A stretch of 64,000 bases of DNA from Legionella santicrucis (GCF_001468135.1 NZ_LNYU01000085.1:231315-295314), one strand, 5' to 3'. Shown: positions 1 to 9,936, counted from the stretch's first letter. The notes: generated by a model from the sequence alone, not told the origin. Made by a program: numbers and translations.

Positions 1-359
1 GCACCCACCGTGCCTGGGATTAAGCTTAAATTTTCTAACCCAAAAGCACCATGAGTATTACAATAAGCTACAAACTCATCCCAGTTCTCACCTGCCATTG
101 CTGTAACAATTTGTTCTTGCCCAACCGTATTAATTGTAATGCCACGTAACTCATTATGAATAACTAAACCTTGATATCGAGTGGGTACAATTAAATTACT
201 GCCTCCTCCCAAGACAAAGAACTTTGGGAAATTAGAAATAATTTCTCTAATTTCAGCTAGCTGTTGGATTTTATTTAAGACAACATAGTGAGATGCCGTT
301 GATTTTAAGTGCAATGTATTTAAGGGAGTTAAATCTATATTCTCTAGTATGTTCAGCAT
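1..359 (-). CDS. murB: UDP-N-acetylenolpyruvoylglucosamine reductase MurB (N-terminal part)
   Basis: Only the first 119 codons lie in the window; the gene runs off the left edge. MurB is the cytoplasmic flavoenzyme that reduces UDP-GlcNAc-enolpyruvate to UDP-MurNAc in peptidoglycan synthesis. The visible part is the FAD-binding domain: an NTLxLKSTA segment near residues 14-22, the glycine-rich flavin motif GGGSN at 51-55, and LSLIPGTVG at 111-119. The ATG at 359 is the only plausible start, because an in-frame TAA lies 14 codons upstream with no other start codon between. No strong ribosome binding site is visible. Identity is clear from the motifs. Confidence 0.9.
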   Translation of the reverse strand, partial: MLNILENIDLTPLNTLHLKSTASHYVVLNKIQQLAEIREIISNFPKFFVLGGGSNLIVPTRYQGLVIHNELRGITINTVGQEQIVTAMAGENWDEFVAYCNTHGAFGLENLSLIPGTVG

Positions 360-514
360 CGGTTGCCAGTCAGTGTTTATTAAATATCTATTATCGCCAG
401 TTTAGTTTTGAGGTGCAATTGTTCTGATGTAGAATTCACGAAAATGTTATGCATTTAAAAGCATAAAAAGTGTTTAGAAAGCAATATAAAAATGAATAAA
501 GCACTAGGAGCTAT

Positions 515-534
515 CTGTATTTTTAAAAATACAG
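515..534. repeat. Perfect 20-bp palindrome downstream of tRNA-Arg
   Basis: The two 10-base arms (CTGTATTTTT and its complement) abut with no loop. It lies between the tRNA gene and murB, both read leftwards, so it could be a weak terminator or a protein site. The rest of 360-635 shows no gene: it is AT-rich with short broken reading frames. Confidence 0.35.
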
Positions 535-635
535 TGTGCGGTTGAATGTGTGCTGTGATGGACTAAGCTGCCCCCTTAAATAGGAAGAGCCAACTATTTC
601 CAGTCCGTCTAATCCTCATTGTGTTTTGATAAATA

Positions 636-712
636 TGGCGTCCCGGAGAGGATTTGAACCTCCGACCTGCCCCTTAGGAGGGGGCTGCGCTATCCAGCTG
701 TGCCACCGGGAC
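636..712 (-). tRNA. tRNA-Arg (anticodon CCT)
   Basis: Folded by eye on the reverse strand. The acceptor stem GTCCCGG/CCGGGAC pairs fully. The anticodon stem GCCCC/GGGGC holds the loop CTCCTAA, giving anticodon CCT, which reads AGG codons. The T arm has the loop TTCAAAT, and a G discriminator is followed by an encoded CCA. It stands alone between murB and the ABC transporter remnant. tRNA-Arg genes are frequent integration sites, but no second copy of its 3' end was noticed in the window. Confidence 0.95.
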
Positions 713-883
713 TTTAGAAGATTGTAAGTCTACCGTTATCATTGATAAATGACAACTTCCATTTCTATTTTTAGAAAATTGATGAATATGAAGAAGCTTG
801 AATTGATTGAAAATTGATATTTGTGAGCGCATGATAAACTTGCTATGGTATACTGTGAAGATTTTTCATGTCGAGCAGCTTAA

Positions 884-2663
884 ATGGATACTTCCGATTT
901 AAAATACCCATTCCGTTCAGCATGGCATTTTTTATGGCAGGTAATTAAGCCTTATCGGTGGTGGTATATACTGATGCTTCAGGCTCCTGTGCTCACCGCT
1001 TTTTATATTTTTGCGAATAATTATTCTTTTAAACTCATTGTGGATGCTTTTTCCAATGAAACAATAACCTCTTATCATCAATTACTATTTCCTATTTTGT
1101 TGTTTATTATAGCGCAAATTACTTTGGATGTAGTCTGGAGGATTAGTGATTTTGCGGAATGGAAGGCCGAACCTTACGCACGACAAAGGTTGTTAGCTTC
1201 TGCCTATAATTATGTACAATATCATTCATATAGTTATTTCCAAAATACCCCCAGTGGAACTGTAATTAGTAAGCTAAAAGGGCTTTTGGATGGCTACGAT
1301 AGTGTTTTTGCGAATATTCATCATATTGTAGGTAAACATTTCTGTGTGGTTGTTGTTTCAGTTTTTGTGCTTTTAGTGGTTAATCTGAATGTATTTTACT
1401 TTATGCTTGCCTGGTGTGTGTTAGTGATGGCAATCATGTTACCCATGGCACTTAAATTAAATCAGTTATCTAATAAAACCGCGGAGAGTAAACACCAAGT
1501 CATAGGCGCTCTTTCGGATAATATTACCAATATATTTTCTTTATTTTATTTTGCAAAACGTCGTTTTGAACATCAACGTGTGATGCAGTTGATGTCTGAT
1601 GATTTTGTGCCGCGCCAAATTGCACTTTATCGATATGATTTTAAATTTAATATGATCGGATCAGTGCTTTACTGGTTCATGTTAATTACTGTTTTTTTAT
1701 TTATGATTTATTTACGTACGCATGGAGAAATTTCAACAGGTGATTTTCTGTTTTGTCATGCTGACAGCGATTACTATTTCTTTTGATTTATGGACACTTA
1801 TGAGTAGTCTTTGTACTTTTTTAAAAGAAATTGGTGATTTCAAATCTTCATTTAACATTTTATCCATACCTCATGAATCAGATGATGGGCCTCATGCACA
1901 AGATTTTCAAATAAGTGGAGGAAAAATTGATTTTCATCAATTGTCTTTTGTTTATAATGAAGGGAAGTCTGTATTTGCAAATCTTAATTTGCGCATCAAA
2001 CCCGGCGAAAAAATTGGTTTAGTCGGTCATTCTGGAGCTGGTAAATCTACTTTAATTTCGTTGTTATTGAAAAATTTCAAACCTACTTCAGGTCAAATTT
2101 TAATTGATGATAAGCCTATTACAAACATTACATCCGATTCATTACGGCAGCAAATCGCGCTTATTCCCCAAGATATTATGCTTTTTCATCGTACGATTGG
2201 TGAAAATATAGGTTATGCAAGGGATAATGCAACAATTCAGGAAATAAAGAAGGCAGCTGCCATGGCTAATATAGATGATTTTATTGAGTCATTGCCGGAA
2301 AAATATAATACTCTTGTTGGTGAGCGAGGAGTAAAACTTTCTGGTGGCCAACGCCAACGTATTGCAATTGCCAGAGCATTTTTAAAAAATGCAACAATTG
2401 TTATTCTCGATGAGGCAACTTCAAGTCTTGACAGTATTTCGGAGCACGAAATTCAACAGTCCATTAATGAAATGCTAGAACAAAACAAAGCAACAGTTAT
2501 TGCAATTGCCCATCGTTTGTCTACTATTCGTCATATGGATAGAATTGTTGTAATGGAAGATGGCATGATCATCGAAGAGGGGGGGTTTGATGAACTGGTC
2601 AATAACCAAGATAGTTACTTTAAAAAACTTTGGGATAGCCAGGTGAATGGAATGGTTTTATAA
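884..2663 (+). pseudogene. ABC exporter half-transporter (permease-ATPase fusion), frameshifted
   Basis: One gene of about 593 codons appears to have been split by a +1 frameshift. The first frame (884-1786) encodes the membrane domain with several hydrophobic helices and ends out of frame. The second frame carries the rest of helix 6 and the nucleotide-binding domain: Walker A GHSGAGKST, signature LSGGQ, Walker B VILDEA and the AHRLS switch histidine. Deleting one T from the run at 1751-1754 joins GDFLF directly to VMLTAITIS and restores a normal MsbA-like exporter. The substrate cannot be told. The break could be a true inactivating mutation, a phase-variable tract or a sequencing error; everything downstream of it remains open and intact, which suggests a recent event. 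Confidence 0.8.
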
Positions 2664-2764
2664 AATCAAAGGGAAAATTGGGTCATGTGAAGCAAAACGG
2701 AAGTAGTTTTGTAAAGTTCTGCTTCACTCTATTCTCCAAACCATGATCGTGAGTTATCCCTATT

Positions 2765-3052
2765 TTATTCGGGATAGCAATATATATCACCTCCACCAGT
2801 GGCGCCTGAATGATATATAATTACATTGCCTCCAACAACTTCCACTTTTTCTTTTAGACATCGATATCCCGAGTACGTATAGTAATAATCACCTTCAGGT
2901 ACAGGTCCCTCAACTGTGGTATAAGTTTGGGTTTGTGGATCAACTGTAATAGGAACGCTTTTCCATGTTTTGGTTTCTGTGATTATAGTGGTATCAGCAA
3001 AAACAGCTGTAGTAATTGCTAACTGCAATGCGATAAGTAATATGCTTTTCAT
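2765..3052 (-). CDS. Small secreted protein, unknown function
   Basis: A 95-residue protein with a clear Sec signal peptide: a lysine, then a hydrophobic core, with likely cleavage after AVFA near residue 19. The mature 76 residues are rich in Thr and Tyr (YYYTYSGY near residues 56-63) and hold two cysteines, in YRCLKEK and IYCYPE near the end, which could form one disulfide in the periplasm. I recognise no family. It is the first of three reverse-strand envelope or secreted proteins in a row, separated by gaps large enough for each to have its own promoter. Confidence 0.7.
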   Translation of the reverse strand: MKSILLIALQLAITTAVFADTTIITETKTWKSVPITVDPQTQTYTTVEGPVPEGDYYYTYSGYRCLKEKVEVVGGNVIIYHSGATGGGDIYCYPE

Positions 3053-3235
3053 TTACATCCTCCCTGCATGTATATTCTAAAATAATCAGTATCCTTAATT
3101 AGGGATGCTATGGTTAACTATAGCACCATTTGATCATTAAATGAATAAAGCGGCCTTTGCGGTTAACAAGAAAGGATAATTTATTTTAATAAGTATTTTT
3201 AAATCTTCTCCCCATTGAGGGGAGATGGAGAAATC

Positions 3236-3739
3236 TTAACGATGACCGTGCACATACCCACCTGCACTGTGCCCATGTGTATTGCTATCGTGTCCATGTG
3301 CATGACTATCATGTCCATGGACGTGGTTATCGTGCCCATGTACATGGCTGCTAGTATAAACAGATCCTGTATCCTGATGTCCATGGTGGTGAGAATCTGT
3401 ATAAACTGATGCAGTAGAGTAACTGGGCGAATAAAAGCCAAAACTATTATAACCAGTCGTAACGGTGCGACTTGGCATGTAAGTAGTATTGCGGCTAAAT
3501 AGGAAGGGTAATACACAAACAAGACCAATTAGAACAAGCGCAATTGGAAATATTGGGGTAAAAGCTGATGCAAATGCCATTTTAGCAGCTATAGTGGTCG
3601 TGGTCGCTGCTGCGGATTTGAGACTTATTGCTGCAAATATCCCTGCGGTGGCTACTGCAGCTGCTGTGAGAGCCGCCATGCATTTGAGTAAAAAACTGTA
3701 ATTGGTAGTGTCTTTCTGCTTTGTCTGTTGTGTTTTCAT
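3236..3739 (-). CDS. Membrane protein with histidine-rich C-terminal tail
   Basis: A protein of 167 residues. Residues 1-14 are polar, followed by two hydrophobic stretches (about 18-40 and 60-82) separated by an Ala/Thr-rich piece, then a Ser/Tyr/Thr-rich linker. From residue 117 to the end there are 17 histidines in 51 residues, mostly as HGH or HxHGHD units. Such tails bind Zn, Ni, Cu or Co in other proteins, so metal buffering or sensing at the membrane is a reasonable inference, not shown. No family recognised. The other frames through this stretch are repetitive shadows; this frame has a lysine-rich start, coherent membrane segments and upstream AGGAGT, supporting it as the coding one. 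Confidence 0.65.
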   Translation of the reverse strand: MKTQQTKQKDTTNYSFLLKCMAALTAAAVATAGIFAAISLKSAAATTTTIAAKMAFASAFTPIFPIALVLIGLVCVLPFLFSRNTTYMPSRTVTTGYNSFGFYSPSYSTASVYTDSHHHGHQDTGSVYTSSHVHGHDNHVHGHDSHAHGHDSNTHGHSAGGYVHGHR

Positions 3740-3882
3740 GAGTTACTCCTTTATATTGGGGCTTGAATAAGGATTATTAAATTCAAGCAATTAGCTCCTA
3801 AATAATGATCGAATTTAATTAAATATGTACCGTAAGCTTGAGACATCAAAGATAATAAAATACCTTTGATGTCCGTTTCATG

Positions 3883-4707
3883 TTACTTTAAGAGGTGTTT
3901 TTTAGGGAGAAGTTTCCAAAATGAGGAATTGTCCATTTCAACAATATCAGAAGCCACATAGTCAAAATACATAAATAGTCCGTTAATTATCTCTAGTACT
4001 TCTTCATCACGATTCAGCAGACGTTCTAGTATTTCTTTTAGACCTATTTGATCCTCCTTGAATCCCGAATATTCTGGATTACTGATCACATAGGAATCTA
4101 TGGCTATTCCTGTTTTTAGATTTAATGTGAGTGAGACCACTACATCGGTAACCATAACTAGCTCACGTGTTTGTTCATCTGAAATTTTATCAAGATCGAT
4201 CTTTGCTGAAATTAATGCGGTTAATCCTGTGTAATTACCATCGGTATCTTTTGTTGTTGACGTGACCACACCATTGACTGAAACTGCATCTCCATATTCT
4301 TCCGTATAATCTTTTGTAAGGTCTTGCAAAAACTCAATAGCGCTAGGAATTATCCTATTACTTTCTTCACGCGTTAAAAACTTGGTAAGATCGAGTCCAA
4401 TCGAACCTTTTAAAGCAGTGGTTGGCGATTTTCCATCACCATAATTATAACTTAGGTTATCGATTGTCACATTAAAGACATTGGTTGAACCAATTTTGCT
4501 ATAAAGCCCATTTAAAATGACGTTAGTTGCGCGCTCATCATCGATTTCTACTGCATCAAACTTGAGTTTAGCGGTAGTGCTTTGATTTTGAAAGGGTACA
4601 AGAATATTTGTAATTTCAGAATTTAGGAGGTCAAGTGCACTATCACTTGCAAATACGCTAGATGCGAGACAAAAACTCAAGCCAAGAGAACAAAAAAATT
4701 TTTTCAT
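3883..4707 (-). CDS. Secreted protein, unknown function
   Basis: A 274-residue protein with a Sec signal peptide (MKKFF, hydrophobic core, cleavage after SSVFA near residue 20). The mature part has no cysteine or membrane helix and alternates short hydrophobic strands with charged turns (for example GLDLTKFLT, ISAKIDLDKI, VVVSLTLNLKTG), suggesting a beta-rich periplasmic or extracellular domain. It ends in a basic tail, LLPKKHLLK. I recognise no family. A type II secretion cluster lies in the same window, so export beyond the periplasm is possible but unsupported. Confidence 0.65.
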   Translation of the reverse strand: MKKFFCSLGLSFCLASSVFASDSALDLLNSEITNILVPFQNQSTTAKLKFDAVEIDDERATNVILNGLYSKIGSTNVFNVTIDNLSYNYGDGKSPTTALKGSIGLDLTKFLTREESNRIIPSAIEFLQDLTKDYTEEYGDAVSVNGVVTSTTKDTDGNYTGLTALISAKIDLDKISDEQTRELVMVTDVVVSLTLNLKTGIAIDSYVISNPEYSGFKEDQIGLKEILERLLNRDEEVLEIINGLFMYFDYVASDIVEMDNSSFWKLLPKKHLLK

Positions 4708-4904
4708 AGTAAAACATCCTGTTTGATATAGGTTTATTTAAATTCAGCCGTTTTTAAAAACAAAGTTAATAAAATCAATTCTATTTTTATAAAACTGCGG
4801 GCGTATTATGACATTATTTAGTAGCAAAAAAAATCTTTGTCATGCAGAAGCATGAAGTGATTTCGGAGAGGAGTATGGATAGGAACTGCTACAGCTAATG
4901 TGAG

Positions 4905-4964
4905 TAACATGCATTATTGCTTTTCTTAGTGCAACCTAAGCATATAGAGCAAGGATGCATGTTA
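4905..4964. repeat. Inverted repeat in the nrdB downstream region
   Basis: Ten-base arms TAACATGCAT (4905-4914) and ATGCATGTTA (4955-4964) are exact complements 40 bases apart. The surrounding gap 4708-5008 has no reading frame of note. The repeat lies after the stop of nrdB on the transcribed strand and could be a long terminator-like hairpin, though no T tract follows it. Confidence 0.35.
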
Positions 4965-5008
4965 TTTGTTTCACGATATTTTAGGTATCGCTCGCCGGCT
5001 TAGAATGT

Positions 5009-6109
5009 TTATTCATCTTCCCAGCTTAACGTACCACCTGCTTGATATTCAATCACACGAGTTTCGAAGAAATTTTTCTCTTTTTTCAAATCCATCATTT
5101 CACTCATCCATGGGAATGGATTGACAGCACCGGGATATTGTTCTGCTAAACCAATTTGGGTGAGGCGACGATTTGCGATGAAGTGTAAGTACTCTTCAAA
5201 CATTTCTGCATTCATTCCAAGAATTCCTTGCGGCATAGTATCTTTGGCATATTGATATTCCAACTCTACTCCTTGACGAATGAGCTGAATTATTTCCTCT
5301 TTAAACTCAGAAGTCCATAAATGTGGATTTTCAATTTTAATTTGATTAATCACATCAATACCAAAATTCATATGCATGGATTCATCACGTAAAATGTACT
5401 GGAATTGCTCAGAGGTTCCTACCATTTTGTTTCTACGACCCATGGAAAGAATTTGTGTAAAACCAACATAAAAGAATATTCCCTCAAATACGACGTAAAA
5501 AGCAATCAAATCGCGTAATAAACGTTGGTCATTTTCTACTGTGCCGGTGTGGAATGTTTCATCGGCCAAACTTTGGGTATAGGGTAATGCCCAAGCTGCT
5601 TTAGTAGCTACTGACGGGATTTCTCGATACATATTGAAGACTTCTGCTTCATCAAGCCCTAAACTTTCAATAACATATTGATATGCATGAGTATGCAGAG
5701 CTTCTTCAAAGGCTTGTCGCAAGAGATATTGTCTGCATTCTGGATTGGTTATATGTCTATAAACAGCCAGAACCAGATTATTGGCAACTAAAGAGTCGGC
5801 TGTTGAGAAAAAGCCTAAGTTGCGTTTGATAATTAAGCGTTCTGCTTCTGTAAGGCCATTAGGATCTTTCCAGAGTGCTACGTCAGCACTCATACTGATT
5901 TCATTGGGCATCCAGTGATTGGCACAAGCAGTTAAATACTTATCCCAAGCCCATTTATATTTAAAGGGAACCAGCTGGTTTAAGTCGGCGCGGCAATTGA
6001 TGATACGCTTATCATCCACATGAATGCGTGCAGCGCCCATTTCAAGAGACTCATAGCCTGTCGCACCTGTAAGAATGATGTCTTGTTGTTGTATGATATT
6101 TTCTGACAT
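5009..6109 (-). CDS. nrdB: Ribonucleoside-diphosphate reductase class Ia, beta subunit
   Basis: The 366-residue radical-generating subunit of aerobic ribonucleotide reductase, which works with NrdA to make dNDPs. The diiron and radical residues are visible: D105 in FSTADS, E136-x-x-H139 followed by tyrosine Y143 at the radical spacing (H+4), and a second ligand pair in [10 protein letters not shown]. The C-terminal tail GGTLSWEDE is the usual docking peptide for the alpha subunit. It starts 14 bases after the nrdA stop, so the two are co-transcribed as nrdA-nrdB. Length and motifs are normal. Confidence 0.95.
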   Translation of the reverse strand: MSENIIQQQDIILTGATGYESLEMGAARIHVDDKRIINCRADLNQLVPFKYKWAWDKYLTACANHWMPNEISMSADVALWKDPNGLTEAERLIIKRNLGFFSTADSLVANNLVLAVYRHITNPECRQYLLRQAFEEALHTHAYQYVIESLGLDEAEVFNMYREIPSVATKAAWALPYTQSLADETFHTGTVENDQRLLRDLIAFYVVFEGIFFYVGFTQILSMGRRNKMVGTSEQFQYILRDESMHMNFGIDVINQIKIENPHLWTSEFKEEIIQLIRQGVELEYQYAKDTMPQGILGMNAEMFEEYLHFIANRRLTQIGLAEQYPGAVNPFPWMSEMMDLKKEKNFFETRVIEYQAGGTLSWEDE

Positions 6110-6123
6110 TTAAGTTCCCCTAA

Positions 6124-8949
6124 TTATTGGCACGCTTCGCAATCTGGATCGAGTATGGAGCATGCTTTTGGTGCTTCGGTCATTATTTTGACTGCATTGA
6201 GTGCACTATCAGTCACTGTGGACTTCTCCGCATTAGATGCGCCCATGCTACGTAAGTAATAAGTTGTTTTTAGCCCACGTATCCACGCATGCATATAAAG
6301 TTGATCCAGTTTTTTACCAGAAGGTTGAGCCATATAGATGTTGAGTGATTGGGCTTGATCGATCCATTTTTGGCGACGAGAAGCAGCATCCACTAACCAA
6401 ATCGGATCAATTTCAAAGGAAGTCGCATAACGTTTTTTCAAGTCAGCTGGAATCCGACTGATTGGTTGTACGCTGCCATTAAAATATTTCAAGTCATTAA
6501 CCATCACTTCATCCCACAGATCCAGCGCTTTCAAATCAGCAACAAGGTAGGGATTGATCACTGTGAACTCGCCTGACAAATTGGATTTGACATACAGGTT
6601 TTGATAAGTAGGTTCAATGGATTGTGCTACACCGCAAATATTGGAGATAGTGGCTGTTGGTGCAATAGCCATCACATTTGAATTACGCATTCCTTGAGTA
6701 CGTACTTTAATGCGCAAGTTTTCCCAATCCAAACGTTGTGAACGATCTTGTTCCAAGTATTTATTGCGTGCTTGTTGTAATAAATTAATAGAGTCAATTG
6801 GTAATATACCTTTACTCCATAAGGAACCTTCATAACTGGAGTAGCTGCCTCTTTCTTTAGCCAAATCACAAGAAGCTTCGATTGCATAATAGCTAATTAA
6901 TTCCATAGATGAATCCGCAAATTCGACAGCTTCTTGGGAAGCATAATCAATTTTTAATTCATACAAGGCATCTTGGAAGCCCATCAAGCCAAGTCCAACA
7001 GGTCTATGTTTTAAATTGGAATTACGTGCTTGAGGTACAGAATAATAATTAATATCAATCACGTTATCCAACATACGAACAGCTGTTCTAATGGTTTGCT
7101 TTAATTTCTCAATATCAAGCTCGCCATTTTTGATGTGTGCTGGAAGATTGATACTGCCCAAATTACATACCGCAATTTCTTCTTCTGAAGTATTAAGCGT
7201 AATTTCAGTACATAAGTTAGAGCTGTGAACCACTCCAGCATGTTGCTGTGGTGAGCGCAAGTTACAAGGATCTTTAAACGTCATCCATGGATGGCCAGTT
7301 TCAAAAAGCATCGATAACATTTTACGCCACAGTTTGACTGCAGATACAGTTTTTACATTTTTCATAAGACCTTGGCGTGCTTTTTCTTCATATTCACCAT
7401 ATAAAACTTCAAAGGCCTTACCGAATTGATCATGTAACTCAGGAACTTCATCAGGAGAAAATAAAGTCCAATCAGCATTTTCACGTACCCGCATCATAAA
7501 TAAATCAGGTATCCACAATGCGGTATTCATATCATGGGTACGACGTCGATCATCTCCAGTATTTTTTCTTAATTCTAAAAACTCTTCTACATCTTTATGC
7601 CAACACTCCAAATAAGCACAAACTGCGCCTTTGCGTTTTCCGCCTTGGTTTACGGCAACTGCTGTGGCATCAGCAACATTTAGAAAAGGAACCACTCCTT
7701 GTGACTTTCCATTGGTTCCTTTGATGTGAGATCCCATTGCACGTACGGGTGTCCAGTCATTCCCTAAACCTCCTGCATATTTAGAAAGTAAGGCATTATC
7801 TTTGATGGCACTGTAAATACCATCTAAATGATCAGGGACTGTAGTCAAATAGCAGCTGGAGAGCTGTGGTCTAATCGTCCCAGAGTTAAATAGGGTTGGT
7901 GTAGAGGACATGTAATCAAAAGAAGACAGTAATTGATAAAACTCAATTGCTTTTTCATTTTTATCTTTTTCGCGTATTGCCAGACCCATAGCAACGCGCA
8001 TAAAAAAAGCCTGGGGCAATTCATAACGTATTCCTTGGTCATGAATAAAATAACGGTCATATAAAGTCTGTAAACTTAGATAGGAAAATTTCATATCACG
8101 CTCAGGCAATAGCGCTTTACCCAATTTTTCTAAATCAAAATCAGCCATTTTTTCATCAAGCATTCCTTGCTTGATGCCATGAGCAACATAGATTTTAAAG
8201 TAAGCAGGGTAGAGTTGACTCATTTCATCAAAGGTTGCATCGGTTTCAATACCTAATTTATGCAGTGCTTCTATTCGCAAACTGTCTAATAACAAGCGTG
8301 CGCTGACATAAGTATAATTGGGCTCTTTTTCAACTAAAGTACGTGCTGCCATAATTAATGCTTTATGCACATCTGCAAATTTTGCTTCATTGTAAAGATT
8401 GCGCAGCGCATCTTTAATGACCGGTTCCGCATCAACATGTTCTAAATTGCGGCATGCTTCATGAACAATCGTATTCATACGGTCTGTATCTAATGGTTTT
8501 AATTCTCCATCAGGCATAGTAATTAACAGAAGCTTCTGGTCACTCGCTTGCTTTTTTAATTCATTTTCGCGTGCTTTACGATGTTCTTCACGGTATAACA
8601 CATAGGCTCTGGCTACTTTATAGTGGCCACTACGCATAAGCGCCAATTCGACTTGATCCTGGATTTCTTCTATGTGAAGCGCACCACCACTGGGTAAACG
8701 GCGTTTGAATACTTGGGTGATTTGGCGGGTAATTTCTTCAATTTGCTGATGAATGCGATCCGATGTAGATGCTGTGCCTCCTTCGTCAGCAATAAAGGCT
8801 TTAGTAATTGCTATTTTAATTTTTGTATCATCGTAATTTACTACCTTACCATTGCGCTTAATGGTTTTTAATAAACCAGGGGCATTAGCGGTCAATTCCA
8901 ATTGACTGATTTGCGGCACATCATTTACCGGATCAATAGTTGCAGACAT
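6124..8949 (-). CDS. nrdA: Ribonucleoside-diphosphate reductase class Ia, alpha subunit
   Basis: The catalytic subunit, 941 residues, well above the roughly 760 of E. coli NrdA. The extra length is N-terminal: one ATP-cone at about residues 30-130 (GKVVNYDDTKIKIAITKAF and onward) and a second, more diverged cone at about 140-235 (PDGELKPLDTDRMN and onward). Two cones are also known in Pseudomonas aeruginosa NrdA. The catalytic core shows the active-site cysteine in SSCYLTT, the N-x-C-x-E triad in NLCTEI, and the C-terminal shuttle pair C937-x-x-C940. It is the first gene of the nrdAB operon, with two NrdR-like boxes upstream. Confidence 0.96.
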   Translation of the reverse strand: MSATIDPVNDVPQISQLELTANAPGLLKTIKRNGKVVNYDDTKIKIAITKAFIADEGGTASTSDRIHQQIEEITRQITQVFKRRLPSGGALHIEEIQDQVELALMRSGHYKVARAYVLYREEHRKARENELKKQASDQKLLLITMPDGELKPLDTDRMNTIVHEACRNLEHVDAEPVIKDALRNLYNEAKFADVHKALIMAARTLVEKEPNYTYVSARLLLDSLRIEALHKLGIETDATFDEMSQLYPAYFKIYVAHGIKQGMLDEKMADFDLEKLGKALLPERDMKFSYLSLQTLYDRYFIHDQGIRYELPQAFFMRVAMGLAIREKDKNEKAIEFYQLLSSFDYMSSTPTLFNSGTIRPQLSSCYLTTVPDHLDGIYSAIKDNALLSKYAGGLGNDWTPVRAMGSHIKGTNGKSQGVVPFLNVADATAVAVNQGGKRKGAVCAYLECWHKDVEEFLELRKNTGDDRRRTHDMNTALWIPDLFMMRVRENADWTLFSPDEVPELHDQFGKAFEVLYGEYEEKARQGLMKNVKTVSAVKLWRKMLSMLFETGHPWMTFKDPCNLRSPQQHAGVVHSSNLCTEITLNTSEEEIAVCNLGSINLPAHIKNGELDIEKLKQTIRTAVRMLDNVIDINYYSVPQARNSNLKHRPVGLGLMGFQDALYELKIDYASQEAVEFADSSMELISYYAIEASCDLAKERGSYSSYEGSLWSKGILPIDSINLLQQARNKYLEQDRSQRLDWENLRIKVRTQGMRNSNVMAIAPTATISNICGVAQSIEPTYQNLYVKSNLSGEFTVINPYLVADLKALDLWDEVMVNDLKYFNGSVQPISRIPADLKKRYATSFEIDPIWLVDAASRRQKWIDQAQSLNIYMAQPSGKKLDQLYMHAWIRGLKTTYYLRSMGASNAEKSTVTDSALNAVKIMTEAPKACSILDPDCEACQ

Positions 8950-9013
8950 TTTTCCTCCGCTGGGTTTTTATTATTATTTCTAAATGAATATATTAAATTA
9001 TAGCAGTAAAAAA

Positions 9014-9061
9014 AATCAATATGTTGTGGGTTTTTTTATTGAGTGCAACAATATAATGTGT
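9014..9061. promoter_or_regulatory. Pair of NrdR-box-like sites upstream of nrdA
   Basis: Two 16-base sites, 9014-9029 and 9046-9061, match the NrdR consensus ACACWATATATWGTGT at 12 and 13 positions by my count. Their starts are 32 bases apart, leaving 16 between, which is the known arrangement of paired NrdR boxes about three helical turns apart. They lie 65-112 bases before the nrdA start. NrdR is the dATP/ATP-sensing repressor of ribonucleotide reductase operons. Identification is by pattern only. Confidence 0.7.
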
Positions 9062-9153
9062 TTTATGAATGGTAGTGTATTTTTGTCAAGAGAATAATAT
9101 GGGGGTATTTTGTGGATAACTTGTGATTATTTTCAGAATAGTTTCTTTCTCAA

Positions 9154-9936
9154 TCACAAACCTCTTTTTTTTACAATTATTGCATCACTGACATTAGAAA
9201 ATCCATGAACATTAAGCAAGAACGAACCTATGTGAGCGTACAATTGGCTTGAGCTTCCTCCGTCTAAGTTAATGGCATCAATACAAGATAAGGGTGGTGA
9301 GCGCAGCAAATGAGCAAGTTTATTAGTAGTCATTGCAGCATTGGTCGTGACCAAGAGAATAACTTTCCCGTCTGCAGTGATCCCCAAAGCAGAGCGCTCC
9401 GCAATTCCAGGTTTTAGCGATGGAATTTTTCGGTTAATCAATAATCGGGGCCCACTTTGAATGGCAAAATCAATATCATTATCATATTGAAACTGGCGAA
9501 GACTGGAAATATGCGCCTTATTGTTTTTTATAAAGAAAATACCCCACCAACTGATGCGTTTTAAAGGATTTTCTAGTTTTCTATTAGTGATCCTTAACCC
9601 AAGGGGGTTAAATTCATGATCAAAAAAACCACCATTGAGGCTTAGAAGTGCTTTACTGTGCTCCGCAAATTGATTAACAGATGCATTTTTTAAGGATAAA
9701 TTTTTTGCATTGACTAAGCCTAGCCTGTTTTTATTGAGATCAACTCGAAAAACATAGACATGCGACCAAGGAGCCAGTATACCGCCGGTTAGATCTTGAT
9801 ACTCAATGCCAGGACTTAATTTTTGCCAATTTCCTTCAGCGTATGATTGAAGTGGCGCTAAAAAAATAGCTATAAAAAACAATAAAAAGAACAAATATAA
9901 TTTGTTTGCATGATAAACATTGGTTTGCGAAGACAT
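9154..9936 (-). CDS. Phosphodiester glycosidase (DUF2233/NAGPA) family protein, exported
   Basis: A 260-residue protein with an N-terminal hydrophobic signal or anchor (about residues 12-34, ending near SYAEG). The domain is recognised from the LSLNGGFFD motif near residue 98 and NLDGGSSSQLY near residue 225, both typical of the family related to the human uncovering enzyme NAGPA. Members remove sugars linked through a phosphodiester; the bacterial substrate here is unknown. It is divergent from pmbA, with only 45 bases between the starts, so their promoters must overlap the opposite gene. Function at family level only. Confidence 0.8.
   Translation of the reverse strand: MSSQTNVYHANKLYLFFLLFFIAIFLAPLQSYAEGNWQKLSPGIEYQDLTGGILAPWSHVYVFRVDLNKNRLGLVNAKNLSLKNASVNQFAEHSKALLSLNGGFFDHEFNPLGLRITNRKLENPLKRISWWGIFFIKNNKAHISSLRQFQYDNDIDFAIQSGPRLLINRKIPSLKPGIAERSALGITADGKVILLVTTNAAMTTNKLAHLLRSPPLSCIDAINLDGGSSSQLYAHIGSFLLNVHGFSNVSDAIIVKKRGL

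Noticed and set aside
3199..3528. Alternative reading frame across the His-rich gene
   Set aside because: Its Met/Ile/Thr-rich repeats are the shadow of the histidine codons; the 3236-3739 frame has a better start and membrane segments.
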